Of a stretch of DNA of 64,000 bases, positions 50,985-59,411 are shown one piece after another. Where the stretch lies: NCBI GenBank assembly GCA_903887415.1, contig CAISPO010000065.1:29697-93696 (forward strand). The letters run 5' to 3'. A program made the translations under genes and the position numbers. The DNA comes from an uncultured Bacteroidota bacterium. Its GTDB lineage: Bacteria > Bacteroidota > Bacteroidia > Chitinophagales > Chitinophagaceae. The notes below the pieces were generated by a model. That model worked only from the letters and a program-made list of their open reading frames with translations, did no database searches and was not told where the DNA came from. Positions within the stretch are counted from its first letter, which is position 1, and every line of letters begins with the position of its first letter.

Positions 50985-51473
50985 ATGAAACGGACAATTG
51001 TTGTGCTTGCGCTCGTGGCTGTTTCTTCCTACTTTTTTTCATGCAGTAGAGTTCGTTGTTTAACCCCTATTCCGTACATGGAATTTGTTAGTGATAGCTC
51101 CATACCCGATACGGGCGCAAATGTGGTGGCTTACAAGAAAGGAGGCAATTTCACTGATATGGTAAATTCATATAACAATACACCGCTGGTAACTCAATAT
51201 TCTCCGACGACTAAATACCTTGACTTTGGTGTATCGGGCAACAATCCATACGATATCTACGATTACGACTGGATCATAACACTTATTCCTTCCGGCAAGG
51301 TTTATAAACTAACCAATTTTGCTCATGGCAACAGCTCTTATCGAAATTATGGTGAGGTTCGGGATAATTGTGTGAACTCTGTAAGCTGCACAGTTAATGG
51401 TTCCCCTTATAAAATAAATCCGCCGTCGACTAACAGTTCGTCGGCAAACACACCTTTACAAATCAATTATTAA
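50985..51473 (+). CDS. Lipoprotein paralog 3 of tandem array (unknown function)
   Basis: 162 residues. The N-terminus MKRTIVVLALVAVSSYFFSC carries the lipid cysteine. The shared blocks are CLTP, SIPDTGANVVAYKKGGNF, YDWIITLIPSGKVYKLTNFAH and VRDNCVNSVSC; paralog 3 is closer to paralog 1 in the C-terminal half (STNSSSA near the end) and closer to paralog 2 in the N-terminal half (NVV.Y.KG), which hints at recombination between copies. It converges with the full-length methyltransferase gene 11 bp away. The function is unknown. Confidence 0.75.
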   Translation: MKRTIVVLALVAVSSYFFSCSRVRCLTPIPYMEFVSDSSIPDTGANVVAYKKGGNFTDMVNSYNNTPLVTQYSPTTKYLDFGVSGNNPYDIYDYDWIITLIPSGKVYKLTNFAHGNSSYRNYGEVRDNCVNSVSCTVNGSPYKINPPSTNSSSANTPLQINY

Positions 51474-51484
51474 AGCGAACAAGG

Positions 51485-52276
51485 TTACCCCACCGTATAA
51501 TACACACATGTAGTCACAAAATCCCGGAAGTAGGGTATCCATGAGAAAGGTGGGAACTGGTTACGGGGTTTTAATCCGAATTTGTATTTGTAAATAGGAT
51601 TAATGAGATAGTGCTGTTTATTCAGCACTTTCATACCGCTTGCCTTTACTATGCGCTCAAACCGCTCTATAGTGATCTGTGTATCCTTTATTTCCATGAG
51701 CTCATCGATCACTACTTTGTCTTCGCCAGCCATTTTCAGGATGCCTCTGTAAAGGGGGCGCGGAAGAATGTGGTAGTAGGGAAGTACACTGGCCCATTTT
51801 TTACGGCACACCTGCTGGTGGCCCCCGAAGGGCATGTACCATGGTGGGAAGCCGAAAAATATCTGCCCACCAGGTTTTAGAAAGTTTTTTAGGTAGGGAA
51901 CGAATTTCTCCTGCTCCGGTACATGCTCTATCACATCCTTGAGGATGATGACATCAAACTTACCCTTGAAGCGGGCGAGGAAATCGGCATCGTATATGTT
52001 CTGGCAGAGGAGTTCTACTTTGCCTTCGGCCAGTTCTTTTTCCAGGAATTCTTTGGCGAGATCTATACGTTCCTGCATGAGGTCAACACCCAAGCAGTGG
52101 CAGCCGCGTTCCATAAACGGCACGAGCACACCGCCTTCGGCAGTGCCTACTTCAAATATAGTGGTACCGGGGCCGAGGGCTTTTGTTTTTTCAATGAACG
52201 GCAGCACATAAGACAATGAATTGTCAACCTGCTGATCGAAACGTACCCGGTGGTCGGTGTGTTGTTTTAATGCCAA
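51485..52276 (-). CDS. Class I SAM-dependent methyltransferase
   Basis: 263 residues, TTG start (no ATG or GTG precedes the conserved part). A Methyltransf_11/25-type Rossmann domain: TIFEVGTAEGGVLVPFMERGCHCLGVDLMQERIDLAKEFL (SAM loop with E/DxGxxxG and the acidic residue of strand 2), LLCQNIYDADF, FDVIILKDVIEHVPEQEKFVPYLKNFLKPGGQIFFGFPPW. The rest (GGHQQVCRKKWASVLPYYHILPRPLYRGIL and the C-terminal tail) resembles lipid or sugar methyltransferases of Bacteroidota; the substrate is unknown. The last ~29 codons are duplicated twice in the neighbouring lipoprotein array. Confidence 0.88.
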   Translation of the reverse strand: MALKQHTDHRVRFDQQVDNSLSYVLPFIEKTKALGPGTTIFEVGTAEGGVLVPFMERGCHCLGVDLMQERIDLAKEFLEKELAEGKVELLCQNIYDADFLARFKGKFDVIILKDVIEHVPEQEKFVPYLKNFLKPGGQIFFGFPPWYMPFGGHQQVCRKKWASVLPYYHILPRPLYRGILKMAGEDKVVIDELMEIKDTQITIERFERIVKASGMKVLNKQHYLINPIYKYKFGLKPRNQFPPFSWIPYFRDFVTTCVYYTVG

Positions 52277-52333
52277 TGTGATTTGTTTACGAGCGCCCTC
52301 CTTCGCAAAAGCTACGGCGGGTGAAAGTCAAAT

Positions 52334-53410
52334 TTACTTTTTTATTTCTTTTTCTATATTTTCCAGTATTGCGAGCTGCCGGCGTATGCTTTCATGATGT
52401 ATCTGCTCATAAAGCTTCACGATAAATTCTTTTGAGAGTAAATGTGCCTCGGCACGCTCGCCTCTTGTTTCTACGATCTCGCGCCAGCGGGCTGGCTGGT
52501 AGGCTGTGAGGTTGCAATCTCTTTTTACCAGGCCCATCTGTTCGCTTAGTTCCATACGGCGGCCCAGCAGGTCTATGATCTCCGCATCGAGGCTATCCAT
52601 AAGCTGGCGCAGATATTCCAGTTGCATAAGGCCGCTCATATCCTGGGTAAACTCTTCGCGTATTACCAGGCCAGCCAGTATTTCTTTAAGCCGTTGCGGG
52701 GTTACCTGCTGTGCGGCATCGCTCCATGCCTCGTCTGGCCGGGGATGGGTTTCTATCATCAGCCCATCGAAGTGCATATCCATTGCCTTCTGTGCCACCT
52801 CGGCTATACGACTCCGGTTGCCGGTAATGTGGCTGGGGTCGCAAATGATGGCCAATTCTGGTTTGCGTCTTTTCAGTTCTATAGGTATAGGCCAGTTGGG
52901 TTGATTGCGGTAGCCTGCCGCTGCGGCATAACCCGAGAAGCCGCGATGGATTGCAGCCAGGTCCCTGATTCCTACTTTTTCAAATCGCTCGATGGCGCCT
53001 TCCCAAAGATCAACATCGGCATTCACGGGGTTTTTTACCATCACGGGTATCTCTACGCCACGCAACGCATCGGCCAGGTGCTGCACCTGGAAAGGATTTA
53101 CCGTGGTGCGGGCACCTATCCATAGCACATCAATATCGTGCTTCAGGGCTTGCTCTATGTGTGCGGGTTCGGCTACTTCTACCGCAACGGGTATATTATA
53201 AGTTTGTTTTGCTTCCCGCAGCCACTCCAGCGCTTCTACACCATTGCCTTCAAAGGAACCAGGGCGGGTCCGCGGCTTCCATACACCTGCCCGGAACAAT
53301 TGGACCTGCATTGCGCTTAGCTGCCCGGCTGTTTCCATCACCTGCTCCCGCGTTTCGGCGCTGCAGGGGCCTGCTATCACAAATGGGCGGGCTGTTTTGA
53401 AAAAAGACAT
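52334..53410 (-). CDS. Bifunctional DAHP synthase / type II chorismate mutase
   Basis: 358 residues, two domains. Residues ~1-255 form a class I-beta (KdsA-like) 3-deoxy-7-phosphoheptulonate synthase: FVIAGPCSAETREQVMETA, FRAGVWKPRTRPGSFEG, WIGARTTVNPF, VMVKNPVNADVDLWEGAIERF, ICDPSHITGNRSRI and DGLMIETHPRPDEAWSDAAQQVTP. Residues ~262-350 are an AroQ chorismate mutase helix set (YLRQLMDSLDAEIIDLLGRRMELSEQMGLVKRD...EFIVKLYEQIHHESIRRQ). This fusion, with the mutase at the C-terminus, is the common Bacteroidota form, in which the mutase domain also mediates feedback control. The promoter lies 4 nt before the ATG. Confidence 0.94.
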   Translation of the reverse strand: MSFFKTARPFVIAGPCSAETREQVMETAGQLSAMQVQLFRAGVWKPRTRPGSFEGNGVEALEWLREAKQTYNIPVAVEVAEPAHIEQALKHDIDVLWIGARTTVNPFQVQHLADALRGVEIPVMVKNPVNADVDLWEGAIERFEKVGIRDLAAIHRGFSGYAAAAGYRNQPNWPIPIELKRRKPELAIICDPSHITGNRSRIAEVAQKAMDMHFDGLMIETHPRPDEAWSDAAQQVTPQRLKEILAGLVIREEFTQDMSGLMQLEYLRQLMDSLDAEIIDLLGRRMELSEQMGLVKRDCNLTAYQPARWREIVETRGERAEAHLLSKEFIVKLYEQIHHESIRRQLAILENIEKEIKK

Positions 53411-53414
53411 GTTG

Positions 53415-53422
53415 CAAAGGTA
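53415..53422 (-). promoter_or_regulatory. -7 promoter element of DAHP synthase gene (TACCTTTG), 4 nt before ATG
   Basis: Exact TAnnTTTG match on the minus strand; predicts a leaderless mRNA. Confidence 0.65.
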
Positions 53423-53559
53423 GTTTAAAGTCGTAAGTCATCGGTCGTAAGTCGTGAGTCTGCAATTCGATAAAATTGATAGGGATATGCATAGTAGTGT
53501 AAATAGCTTACTTTTATGTAATGTTATGAGATGATGGCCATTCCAAAAATTTTCAAGCA

Positions 53560-54198
53560 ATGAAAAACCTAAAATTATTTCTTTGCCTGTTTTTAAGCTG
53601 CGGCTCATTTATGGTCAAAGCACAGGATAGTATCAAGTACAACCCACACGGCCTTTTTATTTATGGCGATATCGGCGGCGGGTATGGTACACATGGCTCA
53701 TTTAAAATGACGATGAATGTTATTGACAAAAAGGACAACGTCCTTTCTTTGGCCTATTGTTTCAGCAGTCACCGCGACCCCAAAATGCCGGCAGATTACC
53801 ACCCGGGGCTTTTCGGCCTTTATCCACAGCAAACGCTGTCTATGTTTGGTTTCATGTATGGCAAAGCCTACTCACGATCTTCTTCGGTAGTCCGGTTTAT
53901 TTTGAGGGGTGGGCTTTCGTTTGGTATAGCAAGCACCCCAGACAATTATCAGCCATCGAGTGGGTGGTTTGACAGCAATTATGATTACAGTAGCCGAAAA
54001 GAATTTTGCGCCGGGATTATTCTTAATCCAACGATGGAACTTCCCCTTGGCCGGAAGGCGGGGCTTTCACTTGGTGTTTATGGTAATATAAATTACGTAA
54101 GCCCGGTGTTTGGACTCGAGGGGACAATGATGTTCGGTAAATTGAGAAACAGGACTGTGAGGGAGCAAAATAAGCACAGAAACAAGTTAAAAGGTTAA
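53560..54198 (+). CDS. Outer-membrane beta-barrel-like secreted protein
   Basis: 212 residues. Signal peptide MKNLKLFLCLFLSCGSFMVKAQ. The mature chain has alternating hydrophobic strands and Gly-rich turns (HGLFIYGDIGGGYGTHGSFKMTMNV; VLSLAYCFSSHRD; FILRGGLSFGIAS; EFCAGIILNPTMELPLGRKAGLSLGVYGNINYVSPVFGLEGTMMFG), typical of small Bacteroidota barrels. The last residues are a basic tail. No specific family recognised. A likely -7 element (TACTTTTA, 53509-53516) precedes it by 43 nt. Confidence 0.75.
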   Translation: MKNLKLFLCLFLSCGSFMVKAQDSIKYNPHGLFIYGDIGGGYGTHGSFKMTMNVIDKKDNVLSLAYCFSSHRDPKMPADYHPGLFGLYPQQTLSMFGFMYGKAYSRSSSVVRFILRGGLSFGIASTPDNYQPSSGWFDSNYDYSSRKEFCAGIILNPTMELPLGRKAGLSLGVYGNINYVSPVFGLEGTMMFGKLRNRTVREQNKHRNKLKG

Positions 54199-54306
54199 AA
54201 GGTTAATAAGTTCCGGTGGGTTTATTTTTCACTTAAAGATTTAAATACGGCGCAGCAGCAACCTTTTGCCTCCTTAACCTTTCAACTTTTTAACTTATCA
54301 ACTTAC
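54184..54306. repeat. Inverted AAGTTAAAAGGTT-type repeats before truB
   Basis: AAGTTAAAAGGTTAAAAGG (about 54184-54202) and TAATAAGTT face CCTTAACCTTTCAACTTTTT and AACTTATCAACTT (about 54272-54304) on the other side, a long imperfect hairpin of about 25 bp arms. It may end the barrel gene transcript. Confidence 0.6.
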
Positions 54307-54314
54307 TACCTTTG
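54307..54314 (+). promoter_or_regulatory. -7 promoter element of truB (TACCTTTG), 5 nt before ATG
   Basis: Exact TAnnTTTG match; predicts a leaderless or near-leaderless mRNA. Confidence 0.65.
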
Positions 54315-54319
54315 CGGCA

Positions 54320-55027
54320 ATGCGACAAAGACCAACGGCGGCCGAGCTGAAAAAGGGCGGGGTAATACTTGTGGACAAGCCCTATAAATGGACATCTTTT
54401 GATGCCGTAAACCATATAAAAATATCACTTCGCGCCAAAATAGGCCATGCAGGAACGCTGGACCCACTGGCTACGGGGCTGCTTATTTGCTGCAGCGGAG
54501 AGATGACCAAAAAAATATCCGGCTACCAACAATTGCCTAAAGAATATACCGGCATTTTTCACCTGGGCGCAACCACTGCGACCTGCGACCTGGAAAGCGA
54601 ACCAGAAAACATCCTTCCTTTTGATCAGGTGACCAATGAGCAGATATGGGAAGCGGCCCAAAAGCTCACAGGGGATATTATGCAGGTGCCACCAATACAC
54701 TCCGCGATAAAGAAAGATGGCAAGCGCTCTTATGACCTTGCCCGTGCGGGCGTGGACGTGGTATTAAATGCCCGGCCTGTAACCGTAGGTGAATTTGAGA
54801 TCACAAAAATAGCCCTGCCTGAAGTGCACTTCAGGGTGCTGTGCAGCACCGGCACTTATATACGGTCGCTGGCGCAGGATTTCGGGCAACTACTAGGCTG
54901 CGGGGCTTACCTGCAGGAGCTGCGGCGGACCCGGATAGGCAATTTTGATGTAAATGACGCGCTGACACCACAACAATGGAAGGACTTATGGAAGCCCCCT
55001 GCTATACCCACCGCCCCTACGCCTTAA
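54320..55027 (+). CDS. truB: tRNA pseudouridine-55 synthase
   Basis: 235 residues, the short bacterial TruB type. It makes pseudouridine 55 in the T-loop of tRNAs. Motifs: GVILVDKPYKWTSFDAVN, KIGHAGTLDPLATGLLICC (catalytic Asp in GTLDPLA), KEYTGIFHLGATTATCDLESE, PPIHSAIKKDGKRSYDLARAG, VLCSTGTYIRSLAQDFG and LQELRRTRIGNFDVNDA. There is no C-terminal PUA domain of normal length. The usual rbfA or ribF neighbours are not seen; the gene is alone. Confidence 0.95.
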   Translation: MRQRPTAAELKKGGVILVDKPYKWTSFDAVNHIKISLRAKIGHAGTLDPLATGLLICCSGEMTKKISGYQQLPKEYTGIFHLGATTATCDLESEPENILPFDQVTNEQIWEAAQKLTGDIMQVPPIHSAIKKDGKRSYDLARAGVDVVLNARPVTVGEFEITKIALPEVHFRVLCSTGTYIRSLAQDFGQLLGCGAYLQELRRTRIGNFDVNDALTPQQWKDLWKPPAIPTAPTP

Positions 55028-55177
55028 ACTATTACATTTCTCCATAATTTATTGGCGCGGTTTTTGAGTAGATGTTTGATAAAATACGTTAACCGGCTAC
55101 TAAACAGATGTTAATTAGGCCACAAATTATGTTAATGACTTAAAATTATACGTATTGTTGTAATTGAAAATACACAT

Positions 55178-56668
55178 ATGATAGCCAACAAACAGCATTC
55201 TCCAATTGAGAATAATGAGGCCTTTGCAGAAAAGGTGGAAAGCCTGGTGAAAGAAATAGTGGTTCAGAATGACATCCCGTATTACAGGATCGAGTCGGAA
55301 ATGGAATATAGTGAAGATGGTTCCTGTTTGCCTGTTATCCGGATCGTTACTTATTTTGAAAATTCGGTGAGCCCGATATCCGCTATTTTATGTGAAGAGT
55401 TTGATGTGGAAATAGAAGAAGCTGCAGATAAAGCAGCTATAACTACAGATAGTTTTGCATCTAAGCGCATAGCCTACCGGCTGGCACTGAAAGCAAACCG
55501 CCTGCAGCTTACTGAATACAAGAAATACGGTGCAAAAAAATTCAAGGTATATGTTTGCTCCATGCTGCAGGACGCCTGGGCCGGGATAGAAAAAGAGCTT
55601 GGCTATAATGGCGGCAATATACCAGATGAAGCGAAGAGAGATTTTTACCGGGTGGGTGCCCTTATGGAAATGGCCGACCTGGAGTTTTTGAAGATCAGGA
55701 GCCTGGTAAATAAAAAAGAAGATAAGCCAGCCCCGGTTAAAACCAGCACGTTCCAGCCTATGGCTGCACCGGAAGCCGCATACCGACCTGAGCAACAAGC
55801 GCCGGTGCACACTGCCCAGGCAGAGCCGGAGGCAGCTCCCGTAATGGAGCAACCTGCGCCTGCAATGGATAACAGGGTATTACTGCGTGTAGTGCCTCAG
55901 CCTGTGAAAACCGAAACAAACGAGAGCAGGAACGGGGATGTGGCAGATGCCTACGATAAGGGGAACACAAATGGCAATGAAGCGGCCCATGTTTCGGAAT
56001 CTTATAATACCGTACGTGATCAGCAGCCAACACCGTCATACATACACCCGGTACCTGAAAAGCAGGCAGATCCCGTGCATTTCAATTTTGATTCTGCCGG
56101 GCGGTTAAATGTGAGCGCGGAGGGCCTTGTGGAAAAGGCACCGGCACCACAACCTGCCGCAGCACCCGAGGAAAAATACCAGTCAAACGGACAACGCCCG
56201 CTTGATGAGTATGCGCAGATGACCGATGCATCGCTAAAAGAATATGTGCTGAACAGCAAACTGCTGAAAGAAGTGGACTCCCAGATAGCAGCGCATGCGG
56301 GCGCAAAGCTGAATAATGACATAGACATAGAAGGGGATGTAGAGCGGCTGAAATTTCTGAAAGTGTTTTCCCTGAAGCAACTGCATGAAAAAATAGCAGA
56401 TAATAAAGCGGATATAGTAGCATTTGCTGAAAAATGGATCGGCAAGGATAATGGAGGCTCTTTTGATATGGGTATAAGCCTCTTCTACCTGGAGTACCTG
56501 CTTGTAGCTAAGAAAAATGACCCCGGATATGCGGTAGAATATGTGCTGAAATTCATTTCAGATAATGAGTACAGCGCCCGCTATATAGTACCTACTTATA
56601 ATGCTATACGTGACAGGGATACAGATGTGAATGCAACAGGTAAGTTTTCGCATCTTACGCTGAAGTAA
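55178..56668 (+). CDS. Protein with degenerate RelA/SpoT-like synthetase domain and Pro/Ala-rich linker
   Basis: 496 residues. Residues ~10-190 resemble the RelA/SpoT (p)ppGpp synthetase fold, most clearly at FKVYVCSMLQDAWAGIEKELGYNGGNIPDEAKRDFYRVGALMEMADLEFLKIRS, which lines up with the family's EIQIRTxxxxxWAEIEHxxxYK region and the helices after it. However, the catalytic E-I-Q-x-R stretch reads KVYVCSM, and the earlier D-x-x-G-x-R motif is not recognisable (LPVIRIVTYF), so synthesis of ppGpp is unlikely. Residues ~195-345 are a disordered Pro/Ala/Gln-rich linker. The C-terminal ~145 residues are helical (LKEYVLNSKLLKEVDSQIAAHAG...) with no known family. It may be a ppGpp-sensing or binding relative. 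It is monocistronic. Confidence 0.7.
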   Translation: MIANKQHSPIENNEAFAEKVESLVKEIVVQNDIPYYRIESEMEYSEDGSCLPVIRIVTYFENSVSPISAILCEEFDVEIEEAADKAAITTDSFASKRIAYRLALKANRLQLTEYKKYGAKKFKVYVCSMLQDAWAGIEKELGYNGGNIPDEAKRDFYRVGALMEMADLEFLKIRSLVNKKEDKPAPVKTSTFQPMAAPEAAYRPEQQAPVHTAQAEPEAAPVMEQPAPAMDNRVLLRVVPQPVKTETNESRNGDVADAYDKGNTNGNEAAHVSESYNTVRDQQPTPSYIHPVPEKQADPVHFNFDSAGRLNVSAEGLVEKAPAPQPAAAPEEKYQSNGQRPLDEYAQMTDASLKEYVLNSKLLKEVDSQIAAHAGAKLNNDIDIEGDVERLKFLKVFSLKQLHEKIADNKADIVAFAEKWIGKDNGGSFDMGISLFYLEYLLVAKKNDPGYAVEYVLKFISDNEYSARYIVPTYNAIRDRDTDVNATGKFSHLTLK

Positions 56669-56679
56669 AAGAAAAAATT

Positions 56680-56746
56680 TCCAATTTCGAAATCCAATAA
56701 TATTGTCTGGTGGTCAGGCGGTTTTTCTGGAATTTGGAATTTGTTT
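56680..56746. repeat. Inverted GGAATTTGGAATTTG repeats
   Basis: AAATTTCCAATTTCGAAATCC (left) and GGAATTTGGAATTTG (right, ending about 56745) form an imperfect stem at the junction of the two convergent genes. Same dispersed type as at 13316, 18535 and 29090. Confidence 0.5.
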
Positions 56747-57373
56747 TTTCATCTTTTCTCCCAGCATTCCTATCATTTTTTCTATCCTGCGGATGCGGGT
56801 ATCTTCTTTTTTTGCTTCAACTATTGCCAGTACGTGCTCCTTTTTGTGCGTAAACGCCATAGCGTTGAAAAAGGCTTCCATGCCATTGTGTTTCTTTACC
56901 GCAGCGAGGGCGTCAGCGGGGAGCTGTACGGTGCGGTTCACAAAATCTATTCCTTCCACTATGCGCTCCTCCATTGGCAGGTCGCAAATAGATGGTTTGC
57001 TTTTAGGTGCGTTGGTAAAACGCATGCCGGTCCAGTCATCGTTTATAGATACGGAGGTTTGTCCCCGGTAGCCGGACTGAAAGACAATGTCCCAGGGCTT
57101 CATTTGTATGAGGTCGGAAGTGATAGCGCCTGTCTTTTTAGGATAGGCTATCCAGAACAGCGTATCATGAGCAATGTAGCTGGCAAGCAAGGGTATCCAG
57201 CGCGCCAGAACGCCGCTGTCTTCAGCAAACAATATTAGTTGGTTTACGGGTGTTTTGCCTGATAGTTTTTGTTTTATTTCCGGCATTTCAAAAAGGCAGA
57301 TACAATCCGGTGGCAGATTGATGGCCCAAAGCGGCTGGGATACATTTATTCGTAGTTTTTTGAGCAATTCCAT
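56714..57373 (-). CDS. YdeI/OmpD-associated family protein (DUF1905-type neighbour family)
   Basis: 219 residues from ATG 57373 (MELLKKLRINVSQPLWAIN). The C-terminal ~60 residues match the bacteriocin-protection YdeI/OmpD-associated family (TVQLPADALAAVKKHNGMEAFFNAMAFTHKKEHVLAIVEAKKEDTRIRRIEKMIGML). The N-terminal part (SQPLWAINLPPDCICLF; FAEDSGVLARWIPLLASYIAHDTLFWIAYPKKTG) forms an extra alpha/beta domain. No catalytic motif is evident; the function is unknown. The YciI gene lies 71 bp upstream of the start on the same strand, behind a terminator. Confidence 0.8.
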   Translation of the reverse strand: MELLKKLRINVSQPLWAINLPPDCICLFEMPEIKQKLSGKTPVNQLILFAEDSGVLARWIPLLASYIAHDTLFWIAYPKKTGAITSDLIQMKPWDIVFQSGYRGQTSVSINDDWTGMRFTNAPKSKPSICDLPMEERIVEGIDFVNRTVQLPADALAAVKKHNGMEAFFNAMAFTHKKEHVLAIVEAKKEDTRIRRIEKMIGMLGEKMKKQIPNSRKTA

Positions 57374-57391
57374 TCTTGTAAAAATAATCAT

Positions 57392-57423
57392 AAAAAAGCC
57401 CGTCCACAATACAGGCCGGGCTA
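57392..57423 (-). terminator. Terminator after the YciI gene
   Basis: On the minus strand AGCCCG pairs with CGGGCT across a 17-nt loop, followed by six T. Confidence 0.75.
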
Positions 57424-57444
57424 TTAATTTGTGCACCTGAATTT

Positions 57445-57789
57445 TTACATTCCGGGCAGTTGCATCGTTTCGTGCACCTCTATGGTTGCATCAGCATTCC
57501 AGCCGGATGTGTGCGGATGGCCTTGCAATAACGCTTTTGCCTCCTCCATATTTTCTGCCTGCAGTATGGAATAACCAGCAACATTTTTGCTGCTGCTGCT
57601 AACTCCGCCACCGGGGCTTAATTGTTGTCCGTTCATCAATGGCGAACCCATGTCCAGAAGGTGACTGCCGCATTTCTGTGCCCAGGTCATCCAGGCTTCC
57701 ATTCCTTTTGCCTGCTGTTCAGGCGTTACGTTGGTAGTTTGTGCCATAGCATCTATTGGCGCATGATAGACTACGAGAAATTTTTTCAT
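57445..57789 (-). CDS. YciI-family (DGPF/YCII-related) protein
   Basis: 114 residues, single ferredoxin-like YCII domain: KKFLVVYHAPIDAM at the start, GMEAWMTWAQKCGSHLLDMGSPL, and the final AGYSILQAENMEEAKALLQGHPHTSGWNADATIEVHETMQLPGM, which matches the family's C-terminal histidine motif HP. Some relatives were seen as dehydrochlorinase-like or antibiotic-related proteins, but for most no activity is known. It is controlled by its own promoter (57816-57823) with a 26-nt leader. Confidence 0.85.
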   Translation of the reverse strand: MKKFLVVYHAPIDAMAQTTNVTPEQQAKGMEAWMTWAQKCGSHLLDMGSPLMNGQQLSPGGGVSSSSKNVAGYSILQAENMEEAKALLQGHPHTSGWNADATIEVHETMQLPGM

Positions 57790-57815
57790 TATTGCTGTTT
57801 TAAAATGGTGAACAT

Positions 57816-57823
57816 CAAATATA
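57816..57823 (-). promoter_or_regulatory. -7 promoter element of YciI gene (TATATTTG)
   Basis: Exact TAnnTTTG match on the minus strand, 26 nt before the ATG. Confidence 0.7.
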
Positions 57824-58069
57824 GCATATTTGTGCTCTATCTACGGATGAATTGTATGTTAATTAGTTTGTGCCGTACCTTAGCGGGAACCCAAAAAACG
57901 GATGAGGCAAAAGCACATTGATATTGGTTAAATATAGGCTCGGGCAGAATCGCGGTTCTGAATACCCCGATTTATGATCGCCCTGCTAATAATACTTTAA
58001 TCACTATTTTCTCCCAAAATTTGTAATTTCCAAAAAATAATTACTATCATTGTATGGTTTTTCTATTTG

Positions 58070-58077
58070 TACCTTTA
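58070..58077 (+). promoter_or_regulatory. -7 promoter element of T9SS cargo gene (TACCTTTA)
   Basis: One mismatch to consensus, 25 nt before ATG 58103. Confidence 0.6.
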
Positions 58078-58102
58078 ACTATTTCAAAATAAATTGCCTT
58101 TT

Positions 58103-59386
58103 ATGAAAAGAAAGATGCTACTCTTAACACTTGCATTACCTGTTATTTTATGCCAGAATGTGCAGGCCCAAACCTCGTCCAGGCTTGTCGCTTCGTCTGA
58201 TTACAGCAGTAACGGCGCTTCATTAAGTGTAAATGACTCAACAGCTTATATTTACTATTCAAATAACAGGGGTGGCGATCTGACTCATACTATGAAGTAT
58301 GATGTGGCTACCAGCTGGAATTTCTTGGGCGATACTGCATTTAACAACAATTTGAATTATCTGCAGACATTCGATGCCAATAATAATATCTTAACGACTA
58401 TCACACAACAGTGGAGCGGCACTGCATGGGTAAACGCTACCAATGCTGTTTACAGCTATAACAGCAGCAACCAGGTTACATCGATAGTATATCAATCATG
58501 GGGCGGCGCTTCCTGGGTAAACACTGGCGAAGACGTGTATAGCTATAACACTGCAGGCCAGCTGTACCTTGACCAGTATAATGTATGGAATGGCCTTACT
58601 TCTTCTTTTCTGCCTTCCAGCCAGAAGATATACTACTATGATGGTACCGGCAGGCTGCTGCAGGAAGTAGATCAGACTTATAACAGCGGTTCCAGCGTAT
58701 ATGACTATACATCGCAGGTTTTATATACTTATTCCCTCACTACAAATACCACTACCTACAGCAACTGGAGCGGATCTGCGTTTGTGAATAACTATATGTA
58801 CACAGATACTTACGACAGCTCAGGCGACCTGCTTACCGACCTGTACCAGACATTTAACGGCAGTGTATGGGTAAACCAGATATTGCATGTGTACAGCGGG
58901 TTTACCAGCAATATGCCAGGTGTGGAAATAGACCAGATATGGGATACTACCGGCGGCGGTACATGGGATAATGTAAAAATGTACATGTATTCTTATAACG
59001 GTTTCGGACAAATGACCTCCTCTGTAGGAGAATCATGGAACCCGGGTGTGGGCTGGGAGTTCGCAGCAGGCGACCCAACTGCATACTACTACTACTCTTC
59101 TTACACAGCGTCTGTAAAGACCGTAGTTGCCAACAATGGCTCTGCAAATCTTTACCCTGTGCCTGCTCAGAATACACTTCATATAGACCTTAACTGGAAC
59201 GAAGCACAGTCGGCTACCATTGGCATGTATGATATGACCGGCAGGGAAGTAAACAAAATGAATGTTCCTTTCGGCACGCAATTCAACGGCGCTTTTTCTG
59301 TAAACAACCTTGCTGACGGCATGTATGTGATCAGGATAGAAGGGACACAGGGACAGATAGTAAAACAAGTGGTTATAGCTCACTAA
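58103..59386 (+). CDS. T9SS type A sorting-domain secreted protein
   Basis: 427 residues from ATG 58103 (a TTG at 58094 is out of place). The signal peptide is MKRKMLLLTLALPVILCQNVQAQ. Residues ~80-335 carry repeated ~35-45-residue motifs of the type W-x-G-x-x-W-V-N-x-x-x-x-x-Y-S-Y-N (for example QWSGTAWVNATNAVYSYN, SWGGASWVNTGEDVYSYN), a beta-repeat surface structure. The last ~80 residues (NLYPVPAQNTLHIDLNW...GQIVKQVVIAH) are a type A T9SS C-terminal sorting domain (TIGR04183), which sends the protein across the outer membrane and attaches it to the surface. The function is unknown. A terminator follows. Confidence 0.88.
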   Translation: MKRKMLLLTLALPVILCQNVQAQTSSRLVASSDYSSNGASLSVNDSTAYIYYSNNRGGDLTHTMKYDVATSWNFLGDTAFNNNLNYLQTFDANNNILTTITQQWSGTAWVNATNAVYSYNSSNQVTSIVYQSWGGASWVNTGEDVYSYNTAGQLYLDQYNVWNGLTSSFLPSSQKIYYYDGTGRLLQEVDQTYNSGSSVYDYTSQVLYTYSLTTNTTTYSNWSGSAFVNNYMYTDTYDSSGDLLTDLYQTFNGSVWVNQILHVYSGFTSNMPGVEIDQIWDTTGGGTWDNVKMYMYSYNGFGQMTSSVGESWNPGVGWEFAAGDPTAYYYYSSYTASVKTVVANNGSANLYPVPAQNTLHIDLNWNEAQSATIGMYDMTGREVNKMNVPFGTQFNGAFSVNNLADGMYVIRIEGTQGQIVKQVVIAH

Positions 59387-59411
59387 AATTCCAAAATAAT
59401 ACTTCAATTCA

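Larger units (their letters stand above)
57790..58102. other. Intergenic region with divergent promoters
   Basis: Contains the YciI -7 element (57816-57823, minus strand) and the -7 element of the T9SS cargo gene (58070-58077, plus strand). No other gene or repeat recognised in the remaining ~240 bp. Confidence 0.6.
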
